From: DAIOHQ01 sp036744635 | Lineage (GTDB): Bacteria; Planctomycetota; Phycisphaerae; Tepidisphaerales; Tepidisphaeraceae | Reading direction: 5' to 3' | Assembly (NCBI GenBank): GCA_036744635.1 | Contig: DAIOHQ010000028.1 | Location: 1-28,942, forward strand | DNA: 28,942 bases | Shown here: piece by piece, positions 5,387 to 13,380 of the stretch | How the letters are laid out: each line of letters starts with the position of its first letter | How positions within the stretch are numbered: the first letter of the stretch is position 1 | The notes under the pieces: model-generated | Databases searched by the model: none | The model's input: the letters and a program-made list of their open reading frames with translations, nothing else | What the model was told of the DNA's origin: nothing | Position numbers and translations under genes: made by a program

Positions 5387-7333
5387 CTACTCCACCTTGA
5401 GGATGGTCCCGCCTAATTCCTGCATCACGGCTTTGACCAGCGGAATGGTCTCAAGCTGTTGCTTAAGCTCTGGAGTGAGGCGGATGCCGGGGACGGAGGC
5501 GGGCTGGGTTGGCGGTTCGACGGCGCGGGGGTGAGATTGAGTCGCTGTTCGCGGCGCAAATGCAGGTTCGGGCGACGGGGCAGCGGCCGCTGTTGTCGGC
5601 GCGGGCGATGGCGGCGACGAGGCCTCCTCAATCTCGAAACGCACCCCGACATCCTTTCCCATCACGCTGCACAGCAGGGCGCGAATCGTGTCTTTCTTGC
5701 CGTTCTTTGCCCAATTCCTGGCGAAGGTGGCGCCGTTGCCGTTGAAGCGGATAACCGCCTGGTTGTCCTTGATTTCAATAAGCTGGGCCATCGACAGGCC
5801 CGTCTTGAGGGCAGCGCCCTGGGTGTCGAGCATGGCCATCAGCGCCGGCCAGATGCGTGCCACATCGTCGTTATCGGGCGGCACGACGTTGTCATCAGCG
5901 CGCGGTGTTGCCGCGGCGGGTTCGGGCGGCGGAGCCGTGGCGGCGGACTGGCGCAGCAGCTCGGCCAGATCAGGCCCGGAGGAATCCCAGACTTTGCCCG
6001 GGCGCGGGAGATCGTCATCTTCCTCGTCAACAGGACTCTGCGGAGGAAGGACCGCTGGGGTTTGAATCGTAGGGTCCGCTTCAGCGGACGGGATTTGTCG
6101 TGCGGGCGCGGGCACGTCCGCTGAAGCGGACCCTACGGCGGAGGCGCTGGTTACTTCAATCTTTTTTTTTTGAGCAGCGCCCTGGCTGAGCGATGGCCGG
6201 CCATCCACCTGTCCCATCAACTGTTCGATGGAGGAGAATTGATCGGCCAGAGCCATGCGCACCAATATCGCATCGAGCAAAGCCCGCCCGGCCTGCGACT
6301 GCCTGATCTGCCGGCGCAGTTCTTCCAGGATGGTGATGTCCTGGGTGAGCACGATTGGATCGAACTGCCCGGCCTGTTCCACCAAATCCGCCAGCGGCAA
6401 TCCCGGCACTTCCACCAGTTCCGAATCGCCGCCGCAGGTGCGGAGAATCAGCAGGTTGCGCAGATGATCCACCAGCGACACCATCAGCGCATCGACGGAT
6501 AATCCATTGCGGACCAACTTGTCGGCCCCCTCCAGCGTGCGCTTCACCTCTCCTTCGCCGATGGACTGCGCGAGATCAAAAATAAGCTGGCTGTGAGGCA
6601 GGCCGAGAAGCTGCTCGATCATCTCGACGGTCAGCTCCTGCTCGCCGACGCTCAGCAATCGGTCGAGCAGCGAGAGCGCATCACGCATCGAACCCGCGCC
6701 GGCCTTGGCGACGAGTTGCAGCGCCGCGTCATCGGCCTTGATCTTCTCCTTCTTGCAGATCTCGCGCAGATGCCCGGCGATCTCGCGGGTCGAGATATTG
6801 CGGAAATCGTAGCGCTGGCAGCGCGACAGAATGGTCGGCAGCACCTTCTCCGGCTCGGTGGTGGCCAGGATGAACTTCACGTGGCTGGGCGGCTCTTCGA
6901 GGATCTTCAGCAGGGCGTTGAAGGCGCTCTTCGAGAGCATGTGGACTTCGTCGATGATGTAGACCTTGAAGCGGCTGCGGGCGGGGCGGTACTGGGCGTT
7001 GCTGATGATGTCGCGCACGTTGTCGACGCCGGTGTTGCTGGCCGCGTCGATCTCGATGACGTCGATGTCATCGCCGCGGGCGATGGCCAGGCAGGATTCG
7101 CACTTGCCGCACGGCTGGGTGGTCGGCCCATCCGATTTTTCGCAATTCAAGGCCTTGGCGAGAATGCGGGCGGATGATGTTTTGCCGGTGCCGCGGGTGC
7201 CGGTGAAGAGATAGGCATGGGCGATGCGCTCGGACTCGATCGCCTTCTTCAGCGTCTGCGAAATGTGCCCCTGGCCAATGACTTCGTCAAAGGTATTGGA
7301 GCGATAGCGGCGAGCGAGAACGGTGTAGGCCAT
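5387..7333 (-). CDS. dnaX: DNA polymerase III subunit gamma/tau (DnaX)
   Basis: This 648-residue clamp-loader ATPase is full length for tau. Visible landmarks are the Walker A GTRGTGKTS (45-53), the four zinc cysteines (64, 75, 78, 81), Walker B IIDEVHMLS (126-134) and the sensor SRC (170-172). The clamp-loader collar follows to about 370, then a Pro/Ala-rich linker (about 375-480), then a tau-specific C-terminal domain that binds the polymerase or helicase. Codons 388-391 lie on a run of ten A residues in the mRNA, a recognised type of dnaX slippage site. Residues about 399-422 (ASAVGS...EADPT) are encoded by a palindromic repeat. No clear ribosome binding site precedes the ATG. ybaB follows 37 nt downstream. 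Confidence 0.95.
   Translation of the reverse strand: MAYTVLARRYRSNTFDEVIGQGHISQTLKKAIESERIAHAYLFTGTRGTGKTSSARILAKALNCEKSDGPTTQPCGKCESCLAIARGDDIDVIEIDAASNTGVDNVRDIISNAQYRPARSRFKVYIIDEVHMLSKSAFNALLKILEEPPSHVKFILATTEPEKVLPTILSRCQRYDFRNISTREIAGHLREICKKEKIKADDAALQLVAKAGAGSMRDALSLLDRLLSVGEQELTVEMIEQLLGLPHSQLIFDLAQSIGEGEVKRTLEGADKLVRNGLSVDALMVSLVDHLRNLLILRTCGGDSELVEVPGLPLADLVEQAGQFDPIVLTQDITILEELRRQIRQSQAGRALLDAILVRMALADQFSSIEQLMGQVDGRPSLSQGAAQKKKIEVTSASAVGSASADVPAPARQIPSAEADPTIQTPAVLPPQSPVDEEDDDLPRPGKVWDSSGPDLAELLRQSAATAPPPEPAAATPRADDNVVPPDNDDVARIWPALMAMLDTQGAALKTGLSMAQLIEIKDNQAVIRFNGNGATFARNWAKNGKKDTIRALLCSVMGKDVGVRFEIEEASSPPSPAPTTAAAAPSPEPAFAPRTATQSHPRAVEPPTQPASVPGIRLTPELKQQLETIPLVKAVMQELGGTILKVE
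6068..6137. repeat. REPIN-like inverted repeat inserted in-frame within dnaX
   Basis: Two perfect 23-nt inverted arms (6068-6090 and 6115-6137) are separated by 24 nt. Each arm contains GTAG followed by a self-complementary GTCCGCT-tc-AGCGGAC stem, the same plan as the purE/ybaB element but an unrelated sequence. All 70 nt are open in the dnaX frame and fall in the low-complexity linker, where extra residues are tolerated. Confidence 0.75.
6161..6172 (-). promoter_or_regulatory. A10 slippery tract in dnaX (candidate gamma-producing frameshift site)
   Basis: The mRNA reads CAA AAA AAA AAG over codons 388-391, containing the A-AAA-AAG heptamer used for -1 frameshifting in E. coli dnaX and resembling the A9 transcript-slippage tract of Thermus dnaX. 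Gain of one A (or a -1 shift) gives GAT TGA at once; loss of one A gives AGA TTG AAG TAA. Both therefore end within a few codons, giving a product of about 392-394 residues close to a gamma subunit. AGGG lies upstream as a weak Shine-Dalgarno-like stimulator. Confidence 0.6.
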
Positions 7334-7414
7334 GGTGTAATCGGTTAGTACCGGAGCATAGTATCACCATGGCGGGAACCGTCCAAGGTGGGTGTAGACA
7401 CAATCGCTGCCATC

Positions 7415-7486
7415 TTGGTGGGGCGGACATTCCTGTCTGCCGTGGCCGAGGAGTGGTGGATGCACTCATCCGCCCGAGTCCGGCCA
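7415..7486 (+). repeat. Second copy of the GTGG-headed hairpin repeat core
   Basis: This segment matches the reverse complement of 307-379 over about 72 nt with scattered substitutions, including compensated stem changes. GTGG (7418-7421) is followed by the stem GGCGGACA-ttcc-TGTCTGCC, then a GAGTGGTGGATGCACTC stem. No terminal inverted repeats like those of the first copy are seen. It lies between the gh16 stop (7514) and the dnaX start (7333). Confidence 0.6.
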
Positions 7487-7513
7487 CAGTTGGGCCACTC
7501 GGCTGAATGCCGC

Positions 7514-8671
7514 TCAATCCTGCTGCCAGACGTGTACCCAATCCACCTTCATCGAGGATGGAAACGGCGTGGTGGCGTCGGGATTTCCTGGCCATTTTCC
7601 GCCGATGGCGAGGGTAAACAGCAGATACATCGGTTCGCTGATGATCTGCTTGGCATTGCTGAAACGGAACTGCTCGACGCCATCGAAATACCATGCGATA
7701 TGGTCCGGCTGCCAGTCGACGGCATAGGTGTGATATCCCCGCGAGAGGTTGATTTGCGTGTTGTTGTCGTTGCCGTAGACCTTCTTGCCGCGGTGATAGT
7801 GCATCTGAATGACGCTGGGTTCCTGCCCGGCGATCTCAACCGCGTCGATCTCGCCCTTAATGTCCTTGTAGGAAGCGGGCAGCATCCAGAAGGCGGGGAG
7901 AAGCCCCTGGCCGGAGGGGATCTGGATACGCGCTTCGGCATATCCGTATTTGAATATATATCCGGCCGGCTGATGTTTTTTCACGCCGCCGGTGGTGACC
8001 ATGCCGGAGACATAGGGATGCTTTATGGCCGCTTTTCCGGTGAGAATGTGGGTGTCCCCTATGGGCGAAGCGGTGAGCGACAGTGCGCCATCTGACACCG
8101 AAACGGCGCTGTCGTCATACACTTCGAGTTCCTTTTTCAGAATCGTGCCGTTCCACCAGTAGCGCCGCGACCAGGTTCCGGTGTCCAGGCCGACGTTAAA
8201 ATCTTCGTTGAATGAGAGATGCCAGTTTCCGGGCAGATCGGGCGGCGTTGCGTCGGCGGCCGAAATCGCACTGGAAAGCTGCGCCACTTCCGCGCGTTTT
8301 GGCAACACTGGCTCATCCACGATCGTGATGGTCGCGTTGAACGGTGTGCCGGCCGGGCCGTTGCCATTTCTGCGATTGAATGCCACCGCCGACAGGATGT
8401 GTTGCCCTGGCCCCAGCCGCACTCTTCCCGTTGTCGTAAACGGAGTGGCGTTGTCGAGCCACCTCCGTCCGTCGACACGAAGTTGCACGCTTCGCGTCTC
8501 GCCGCTGACATCGGCGCGGACCTCCAGTTGGCCGGCCGGCAGGTTGGCAAGATTGATGGCCGCGCCGCTGCTGAGCGGTATCACATCCTGCGATGCGGAA
8601 TTGACCAGTGTGAGCCCGGTGACCGCCGCCAGCAATTGCCGCTGTTCCAGCGGTTCTACGAACGTCTTCAA
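7514..8671 (-). CDS. Secreted GH16-family beta-glucanase-like glycoside hydrolase
   Basis: The 385-residue product has a catalytic domain of the laminarinase/endo-beta-glucanase type. The GH16 signature E-x-D-x-x-E is present as EIDAVE (274-279; Glu274 likely nucleophile, Glu279 acid/base), and the substrate-cleft strands YGYAEARI and GLLPAFWMLP are typical. Residues 17-125 look like a beta-sandwich, Ig-like module before the catalytic domain. The N-terminus 'FVEPLEQRQLLAA' is the motif common on exported planctomycete proteins in place of a classical signal peptide. A TTG start at 8671 is preferred because GGAGG lies 6 nt before it; no ATG is available. Likely exported, acting on beta-1,3- or beta-1,4-glucans, galactans or similar. 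Confidence 0.82.
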   Translation of the reverse strand: MKTFVEPLEQRQLLAAVTGLTLVNSASQDVIPLSSGAAINLANLPAGQLEVRADVSGETRSVQLRVDGRRWLDNATPFTTTGRVRLGPGQHILSAVAFNRRNGNGPAGTPFNATITIVDEPVLPKRAEVAQLSSAISAADATPPDLPGNWHLSFNEDFNVGLDTGTWSRRYWWNGTILKKELEVYDDSAVSVSDGALSLTASPIGDTHILTGKAAIKHPYVSGMVTTGGVKKHQPAGYIFKYGYAEARIQIPSGQGLLPAFWMLPASYKDIKGEIDAVEIAGQEPSVIQMHYHRGKKVYGNDNNTQINLSRGYHTYAVDWQPDHIAWYFDGVEQFRFSNAKQIISEPMYLLFTLAIGGKWPGNPDATTPFPSSMKVDWVHVWQQD

Positions 8672-8749
8672 TCTCCACCTCCAGCACTCCAAGCACAAAT
8701 GAACGACGTGGTGAGTATAGAGGAATTTCCGGTAGGACCGAAGGCGCGC

Positions 8750-8781
8750 AAGAAAAATCCCCGCCAGCGGAGGCGGGGATT
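8750..8781 (-). terminator. Rho-independent terminator after the Arg-rich small protein gene
   Basis: A 10-bp GC-rich stem, AATCCCCGCC (8756-8765) with GGCGGGGATT (8772-8781), has a 6-nt loop and is followed on the minus strand by UUUUUCUU. It lies 26 nt past the stop at 8808 and isolates that gene from gh16 downstream. Confidence 0.8.
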
Positions 8782-8807
8782 CATATAAACCAAGGTCTTG
8801 CTTATTC

Positions 8808-9242
8808 TTACACTGCGGCTAGTTCCGGTTCGGGCACGTTTTCCAGATTGAAATCGCGGGCCTGGACCTTGCGGTAGCCAAGCTGGCGGATCACTTCCAG
8901 GACCTCCGTCCACGTCGGATACATCCGCTTGTTGACCTTTTTGTAGGTCTCGATGGCCATGATGAACTCGAACTGTTCGGAGTTCATCTCACCTTCTTCA
9001 GCGCTCTTGCGCACGTCGCTGAGCCTTCGGCCCGGTCCGCGGCGGCGTTCCAAGCCGGTCTCGGCCCGCCGTTCGCCTACCCGGCGCTCTGCGTCGCCGT
9101 AGCCAGCGTCCTCGGCGGTCATCAGCCGGCGCTCCAGCCCGGTGCGCCGGTCAACCCGGCTGTTGCGGCGGTCGGGCCCTTTTCCACCGCGCCGCTTTTC
9201 TGAATCCCCATCCTGCTGATCCGATGTTTCGATTTGGCTCAT
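8808..9242 (-). CDS. Small Arg-repeat protein of unknown function, planctomycete type
   Basis: The 144-residue product has two parts. Residues about 15-85 are a very basic low-complexity tract with repeated D/E-R-R units (PDRRNSRVDRR, GLERRL, DAERRVGERR, GLERRRGPGRRL). Residues 90-144 form a compact, probably helical domain (EQFEFIMAIETYKKVNKRMYP, then TWTEVLEVIRQLGYRKV) that looks like a winged-helix or small DNA/RNA-binding fold. I believe similar C-terminal domains are widespread and unannotated in planctomycetes. The ATG at 9242 was chosen over one 30 nt upstream because GAGG lies 9 nt before it. Its own terminator follows, suggesting a monocistronic, well expressed gene. Function unknown; nucleic-acid binding is only inferred from charge. 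Confidence 0.8.
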   Translation of the reverse strand: MSQIETSDQQDGDSEKRRGGKGPDRRNSRVDRRTGLERRLMTAEDAGYGDAERRVGERRAETGLERRRGPGRRLSDVRKSAEEGEMNSEQFEFIMAIETYKKVNKRMYPTWTEVLEVIRQLGYRKVQARDFNLENVPEPELAAV

Positions 9243-9297
9243 GGTAATGCCTCTTGAATCATTCATCGACACAAGGGGGCACCACCTTAACTTCAGA

Positions 9298-10437
9298 TCA
9301 CACGGTCGGCCGGCCCATCATGGTCAGCCAGCGAAAGTGCGATGCGACAGCGCCAAAGAAGCTTTTATTGGCCGCATAGTGTACGCCGAAATCCCTGCAG
9401 GTCTGCTCGACCACCTTGGACAGGGCGGGATAGTGGACGTGGCAGATGCGGTGAAACAGGTGATGTTCCACCTGAAAATTCAGCCCGCCCAGGAACCAGC
9501 AGAGGAACGGGTTGCGGCGGGCAAAATCGACCGTGGTGTGCAGTTGATGTTCCGCCCAGCCGGTCGGAAGCTGCCGGCCGCCATCGGCGGTCGCCGATGG
9601 GACGGGGAATTGCGCCTCGGTCACGCAGTGCGCCAACTGGAACACCACGGCCAGAACCACTCCGCAGACGAACGATGCGATTCCGTACACCGTCAGCACC
9701 GCCCACCATTTGTGCAGCAGCAGCGGAATGCCGAACGCCAGCGAAAAGAAAATCACCTTGCCGGCGATGAAAACCGCCAAATCATTCCCTTTGGGTCGGG
9801 GAATCTTGTGCCCGCCGATCCGGCCGACCGCAATGTTGTAAAAATCATCGAACAGGTGCCATTTGATCGAGAGGAACCCATACAAAATCCACAGGTAAAT
9901 CCCCTGAAAGCGATGAAACGGCAGCCAGTTCTGCTCCGGGGCCATCCGCGCCAGAAACCCGACATTAATGTCGTCATCTTCGCCGACCACGTTCGGATAA
10001 GTGTGATGGATCGAGTTGTGCTTCCAGTCCCACAAATAGGAGCTGCCGCCGATCAGGTCCAGCGTCAGGGACATGAGCTTGTTGACCCAGGGCCGGTCCG
10101 AATAGGCCTTGTGGCCGCCGTCGTGCTGGATGTTAAACCCGATGGCCGCTATCGACAGGCCGAGCAGGATCGCCAGCGGAATGACCATCCACCAGGCGCT
10201 GGCAAAGAACAGCAGCAGCACATAGGTCGCCGCAAACCAGGTAAGAATGGTCGCGGTCTTAAAATACATCTGCGGACAATCGCGCCGGCTGCGGCCGGTG
10301 CGCTCGAAATAGGCATCCACGCGCTTGCGCAGCTCGCGTACGAGCTTGTCGCTGCCGAATTTCAGGGGCGCTTGCTCATCGTGGGGGGTGGTGGTCGTTG
10401 TAGCGGGGATGGGGGCGGAAAGTGTCTGGGCAGTCAT
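9298..10437 (-). CDS. Membrane fatty acid desaturase (acyl-lipid/linoleoyl type)
   Basis: This 379-residue integral membrane di-iron enzyme introduces a double bond into a fatty acyl chain. All three histidine boxes are visible: HDGGH (105-109), HNSIHH (140-145) and QVEHHLFH (322-329), the last with Gln replacing the first His as in front-end (delta-5/delta-6) desaturases. Hydrophobic segments lie around 62-100 and 222-270. There is no fused cytochrome b5 domain, so electrons must come from a separate donor. The ATG at 10437 has GGAGG 7 nt before it; the longer frame adds a non-conserved leader. It follows the glycosyltransferase gene on the same strand by 174 nt. Confidence 0.9.
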   Translation of the reverse strand: MTAQTLSAPIPATTTTTPHDEQAPLKFGSDKLVRELRKRVDAYFERTGRSRRDCPQMYFKTATILTWFAATYVLLLFFASAWWMVIPLAILLGLSIAAIGFNIQHDGGHKAYSDRPWVNKLMSLTLDLIGGSSYLWDWKHNSIHHTYPNVVGEDDDINVGFLARMAPEQNWLPFHRFQGIYLWILYGFLSIKWHLFDDFYNIAVGRIGGHKIPRPKGNDLAVFIAGKVIFFSLAFGIPLLLHKWWAVLTVYGIASFVCGVVLAVVFQLAHCVTEAQFPVPSATADGGRQLPTGWAEHQLHTTVDFARRNPFLCWFLGGLNFQVEHHLFHRICHVHYPALSKVVEQTCRDFGVHYAANKSFFGAVASHFRWLTMMGRPTV

Positions 10438-10565
10438 GGAAAACCTCCAATGCCGGGGGTGGTGAAGATGACATGCCGTAAATGGGGCTGCCATCAAGCA
10501 TTAGGCCGCGGCACCGGCGAGAGGGTGGGGGGGCGAGCTAACACGCTTCGTAAAAACCTTGGCTC

Positions 10566-10571
10566 ATTATA
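10566..10571 (-). promoter_or_regulatory. Perfect TATAAT upstream of the desaturase
   Basis: The minus strand reads CCCTATAATGAG about 130 nt before the desaturase ATG, in the gap after the glycosyltransferase stop. No good -35 hexamer is found 16-18 nt upstream, so it is only a candidate promoter. A G7 tract lies in the leader that would result. Confidence 0.3.
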
Positions 10572-10611
10572 GGGAATTTCGGAAGGTCCGGCTAGGGAGG
10601 AATAAAAGTTT

Positions 10612-11910
10612 TCAAAAAGTTTCGGCGACGATTGCAGGCTCATCCACATTCACAAGCGCCTGCACCTCATCGGCAGCCTTGCCGAGGCCATCAACGCCAG
10701 AAAATTGTTGCGAAATCTTCCGGCAGCGGCCTGCAATTTCTTCCGATCCAAGCAACGCATGCAAGCGGTTGGCGACATTTTCTGCCTGGTATTTCCGCAC
10801 GGAGATGGTCCGCCCCACCCCCAGCTTTTCGACGCGGGACGCATTATCAAACTGGTCGTGGCTCATCGGCATGATGAGTTGGGGTATCCCGGCGGCCAAT
10901 GCCTGCGCGGTGGTGCCGATGCCGCCGTGATGGACCAGCGCCGCCGTCCGCGGCAAGACTTGGCTGAAGGGGATGTAGTCGAAGTGCCGCACGCCGGGGA
11001 GGAGTTGTTTGGGCACATGCTCGCGATGCCGCGTCAGGAGGATTCCGCGCCGGTCCATCTGCCAGCAGGCATCGGCCGACTCGGCGAAGAAGGCCCTTCC
11101 CTGCCACATCGCGCTGCCGGGGGTGAAGACAATCGGAGGATCGCCCTCGGCCAGGAAAGTCTCGACCTCCGCGGGGAGGTGCGCATCGCGTTTTTCGTCG
11201 AAGAGGGGAAAACCGGTGAGCCGCACCTGCGGGGGCCAGTCCGGCTGCAGCGGCCCGAACCACTCCGGCCACATTCCGATTACCCGCCGCGGCGAGTGCC
11301 ACCAGGTCCCCAGCACGCTGTTGATCGGCGGCAATCCCAACTCTGCACGAAATGCGTTGATAAGTGGGGCGACAAGCGGATCGATCACGGCGCGGTCGGC
11401 GAATCGGAACAGTGCGCGCAGCATCCACCGCGGCATCCATGGCCGCATCGGTGCGCCGGGCAAAACCGGTACGTCAAATTCCGAGCGCATTACAGAAGGC
11501 GCCAGGTGAATCGTGGCCACCGGCACGCCGAGTTTCTCCTGCGCGATCAGCGCGCCCATCGCCAGCGAAGACGCTGCCACCACGGTTTCGCCGGGAAGGT
11601 AACGCTCGCGAATGATCTGGTAGGTTGGCCGCGCCAACTGTGGCACTACCTTGGACAACAGCAGAAAGATGCTCTTGGTCGGATGCCACAGGAGCGGATC
11701 CTTCGCCAGCTTGCGGTAGTCATCGGCCTTTCCCAGTTCGACAAATTCCAGCCCATGGCCGCGCACCAGCTCTTCAAAAAATCCATTGGTCGCCAGCGTC
11801 ACCCGATGGCCGCGGGCGCGCAGCGCCTTGCCCAGGCCCACAAACGGATGCACATCGCCGTGACTGCCGATGGTAATCAGAAGAACATTTAGCGAACCCG
11901 CAGCGCCCAT
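10612..11910 (-). CDS. UGT-like glycosyltransferase (GT1 family)
   Basis: This 432-residue GT-B fold enzyme transfers sugar from a nucleotide-sugar to a lipophilic acceptor. The N-terminal Rossmann domain starts NVLLITIGSHGDVHPFVGLGKAL (8-30), typical of the UDP-glucuronosyl/sterol glucosyltransferase-like group. The C-terminal nucleotide-sugar site is ALVHHGGIGTTAQALAAGIPQLIMPMSHDQFDNA (about 324-357), with the HGG turn and Asp352-Gln353 contacting the sugar. No signal peptide is visible. With the desaturase next downstream, a role in glycolipid or hopanoid/sterol glycoside synthesis is plausible but inferred. GGGAGG is 15 nt from the ATG, too far to be convincing; TAGAAT lies 6 nt before the start. 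Confidence 0.88.
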   Translation of the reverse strand: MGAAGSLNVLLITIGSHGDVHPFVGLGKALRARGHRVTLATNGFFEELVRGHGLEFVELGKADDYRKLAKDPLLWHPTKSIFLLLSKVVPQLARPTYQIIRERYLPGETVVAASSLAMGALIAQEKLGVPVATIHLAPSVMRSEFDVPVLPGAPMRPWMPRWMLRALFRFADRAVIDPLVAPLINAFRAELGLPPINSVLGTWWHSPRRVIGMWPEWFGPLQPDWPPQVRLTGFPLFDEKRDAHLPAEVETFLAEGDPPIVFTPGSAMWQGRAFFAESADACWQMDRRGILLTRHREHVPKQLLPGVRHFDYIPFSQVLPRTAALVHHGGIGTTAQALAAGIPQLIMPMSHDQFDNASRVEKLGVGRTISVRKYQAENVANRLHALLGSEEIAGRCRKISQQFSGVDGLGKAADEVQALVNVDEPAIVAETF

Positions 11911-11916
11911 CGCGAC

Positions 11917-11922
11917 ATTCTA
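11917..11922 (-). promoter_or_regulatory. -10-like TAGAAT 6 nt before the glycosyltransferase start
   Basis: The minus strand reads CATAGAATGTCGCG immediately before the ATG at 11910. If used as a -10 element, transcription would begin at or within a base or two of the start codon. No convincing -35 is visible. Confidence 0.3.
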
Positions 11923-12018
11923 TGCCCTCCCGCGCCTTGGTTGTTCTTTTGTAAATTCCGGCATTACCCGCGACGTGCCGTGACTGATATACATGCCGAT
12001 TAGCTCAGGAGACTCGCC

Positions 12019-12888
12019 ATGACTCAATTCGGATTCGGCCAGCCCCGGCGCGGGATCAACCTGCGGTGGGTTATCGCGCTGGTGATCGCGGCGGTGGGTA
12101 TCATCGGTTACTACACCAAGACTTCGGTCAATCCGGTCACTGGGGAAAAGCAGCACATCGCACTCACCGCCGAGCAGGAGACGGCACTGGGCCTGAATTC
12201 CGCGCCGCAGATGGCCCGCGAGATGGGCGGCGAGGTGTCGCCGAATGATCCGCAGGCAAGACTGGTGGCGGAAGTCGGCAATCGCATCTGGCAGCGCTCT
12301 GACGCCACCAAAAGCCCTTACAAATACACCTACCACCTGGTGAACGATGAGAAGACGATTAACGCCTTTGCCCTGCCCGGCGGCCAGATCTTCATCACCC
12401 GTGCTCTGCTCAACAAGCTGCAGAACGAGGCCCAGCTCGCGGGCGTGCTGGGACACGAAACCGGCCACGTTGTCGGCCGGCACGTCGCCGAGCAGATGGC
12501 CAAGCAGCAGCTCTCGCAGTCGCTGGTGATCGCCACCGCCGTGGGCGCATCCGACCGGCGCGATGGAGGCCAGACAGCCGCCGTCATCGCCAGCTTCGTC
12601 GCCCAGCTCAAGCAGCTTTCCTTCAGTCGCAAGGATGAATCCGAGGCGGACGCCTTCGGACTAAAATACATGACGCAGGCGGGTTACGATCCGCGGGCGA
12701 TGCTGGGCGTGATGGAGATTCTCAAATCCGCCGGCGGCGCTGGCGGCACGCCGCAGATTTTCCTCACCCACCCCAACCCCGATCAGCGCATCGAGGACAT
12801 CAAGACCTGGCTTCAGCAGCATCCCGATCTGCCGAACGATCTCACCATCGGCAGAAAGCTCAACGCAGGCGCAACGTTGGATTTCTAA
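12019..12888 (+). CDS. Membrane-anchored M48-family zinc metallopeptidase
   Basis: This 289-residue product has one N-terminal hydrophobic segment (17-32), anchoring a catalytic domain outside the membrane. The zinc motif is HETGH (146-150) and the third ligand lies in SRKDESEADAFG (203-214, Glu207), the canonical M48 pair. The closing LTHPNPDQRIEDI segment is the usual M48B/BepA-like end. Proteins of this size without TPR repeats are Loi/YcaL-like outer-membrane quality-control proteases; the exact role here is inferred. AGGAG precedes the ATG at a normal distance. It is divergent from the glycosyltransferase gene, with 108 nt between them. Confidence 0.9.
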   Translation: MTQFGFGQPRRGINLRWVIALVIAAVGIIGYYTKTSVNPVTGEKQHIALTAEQETALGLNSAPQMAREMGGEVSPNDPQARLVAEVGNRIWQRSDATKSPYKYTYHLVNDEKTINAFALPGGQIFITRALLNKLQNEAQLAGVLGHETGHVVGRHVAEQMAKQQLSQSLVIATAVGASDRRDGGQTAAVIASFVAQLKQLSFSRKDESEADAFGLKYMTQAGYDPRAMLGVMEILKSAGGAGGTPQIFLTHPNPDQRIEDIKTWLQQHPDLPNDLTIGRKLNAGATLDF

Positions 12889-12972
12889 GAAGCTCTAACA
12901 AATGAAAATGTCTCTAACCGCGCTGCCTTTCCCCCGCCCTGGGGCGATCGTGGGGTTGTGGAGAGCACATCG

Positions 12973-13380
12973 TCATAGAAAATATCCGGCATCCACTTTG
13001 AAATGTGCGGCGAGCTTTCGAATCTGGGCTTTGCTCAATTCACGTTCTCCGCTCAGGACCATCGATGCGGCGGGGAGGCTGCCGATGATCCGGCCGAGAT
13101 CGGAAGTGCTCGTGCCGCTCTGTTGCATGAGGTATTTCAGGCGGTCGAGAGGGGAGCGGGAGTCGCTGATCAGGCAATTGTGCTCCTGGTCGTAGGCCTC
13201 GATCAGGTCGGACAGGACATCCAGATAATCCGACTCATCCTGACTGAGGGAATCTTCCTTCACCGCCAAGCGGTCGATCATCTTGGCCGCGGCGGCGTAG
13301 TCGGCCTTGGTGCGAATGGGACGCAGCGGAAACCGCCGCACCAGCTCGAGGTATTCATTGGTGGCAAGGAGCGTGCTCAT
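12973..13380 (-). CDS. higA: HigA-family antitoxin (XRE-type helix-turn-helix)
   Basis: This 135-residue antitoxin has an N-terminal toxin-binding and dimerisation region (1-75, acidic, ending DLIEAYDQEH) and a C-terminal helix-turn-helix domain (LKYLMQQSGTSTSDLGRIIGSLPAASMVLSGERELSKAQIRKLAAHF) close to the HigA/YgjM consensus, in which RRELSKAQIRKLA is typical. It neutralises HigB and represses the operon. Its ATG overlaps the higB stop as ATGA (13380-13377), coupling translation. As in other hig loci, toxin comes first and antitoxin second. The likely operator is the 15-nt palindrome upstream of higB. Confidence 0.9.
   Translation of the reverse strand: MSTLLATNEYLELVRRFPLRPIRTKADYAAAAKMIDRLAVKEDSLSQDESDYLDVLSDLIEAYDQEHNCLISDSRSPLDRLKYLMQQSGTSTSDLGRIIGSLPAASMVLSGERELSKAQIRKLAAHFKVDAGYFL

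Noticed and set aside
9241..11892. Two plus-strand frames of about 400 codons opposite desaturase 1 and the glycosyltransferase
   Set aside because: The minus-strand genes have histidine boxes and nucleotide-sugar motifs in the expected order; the plus frames have none.
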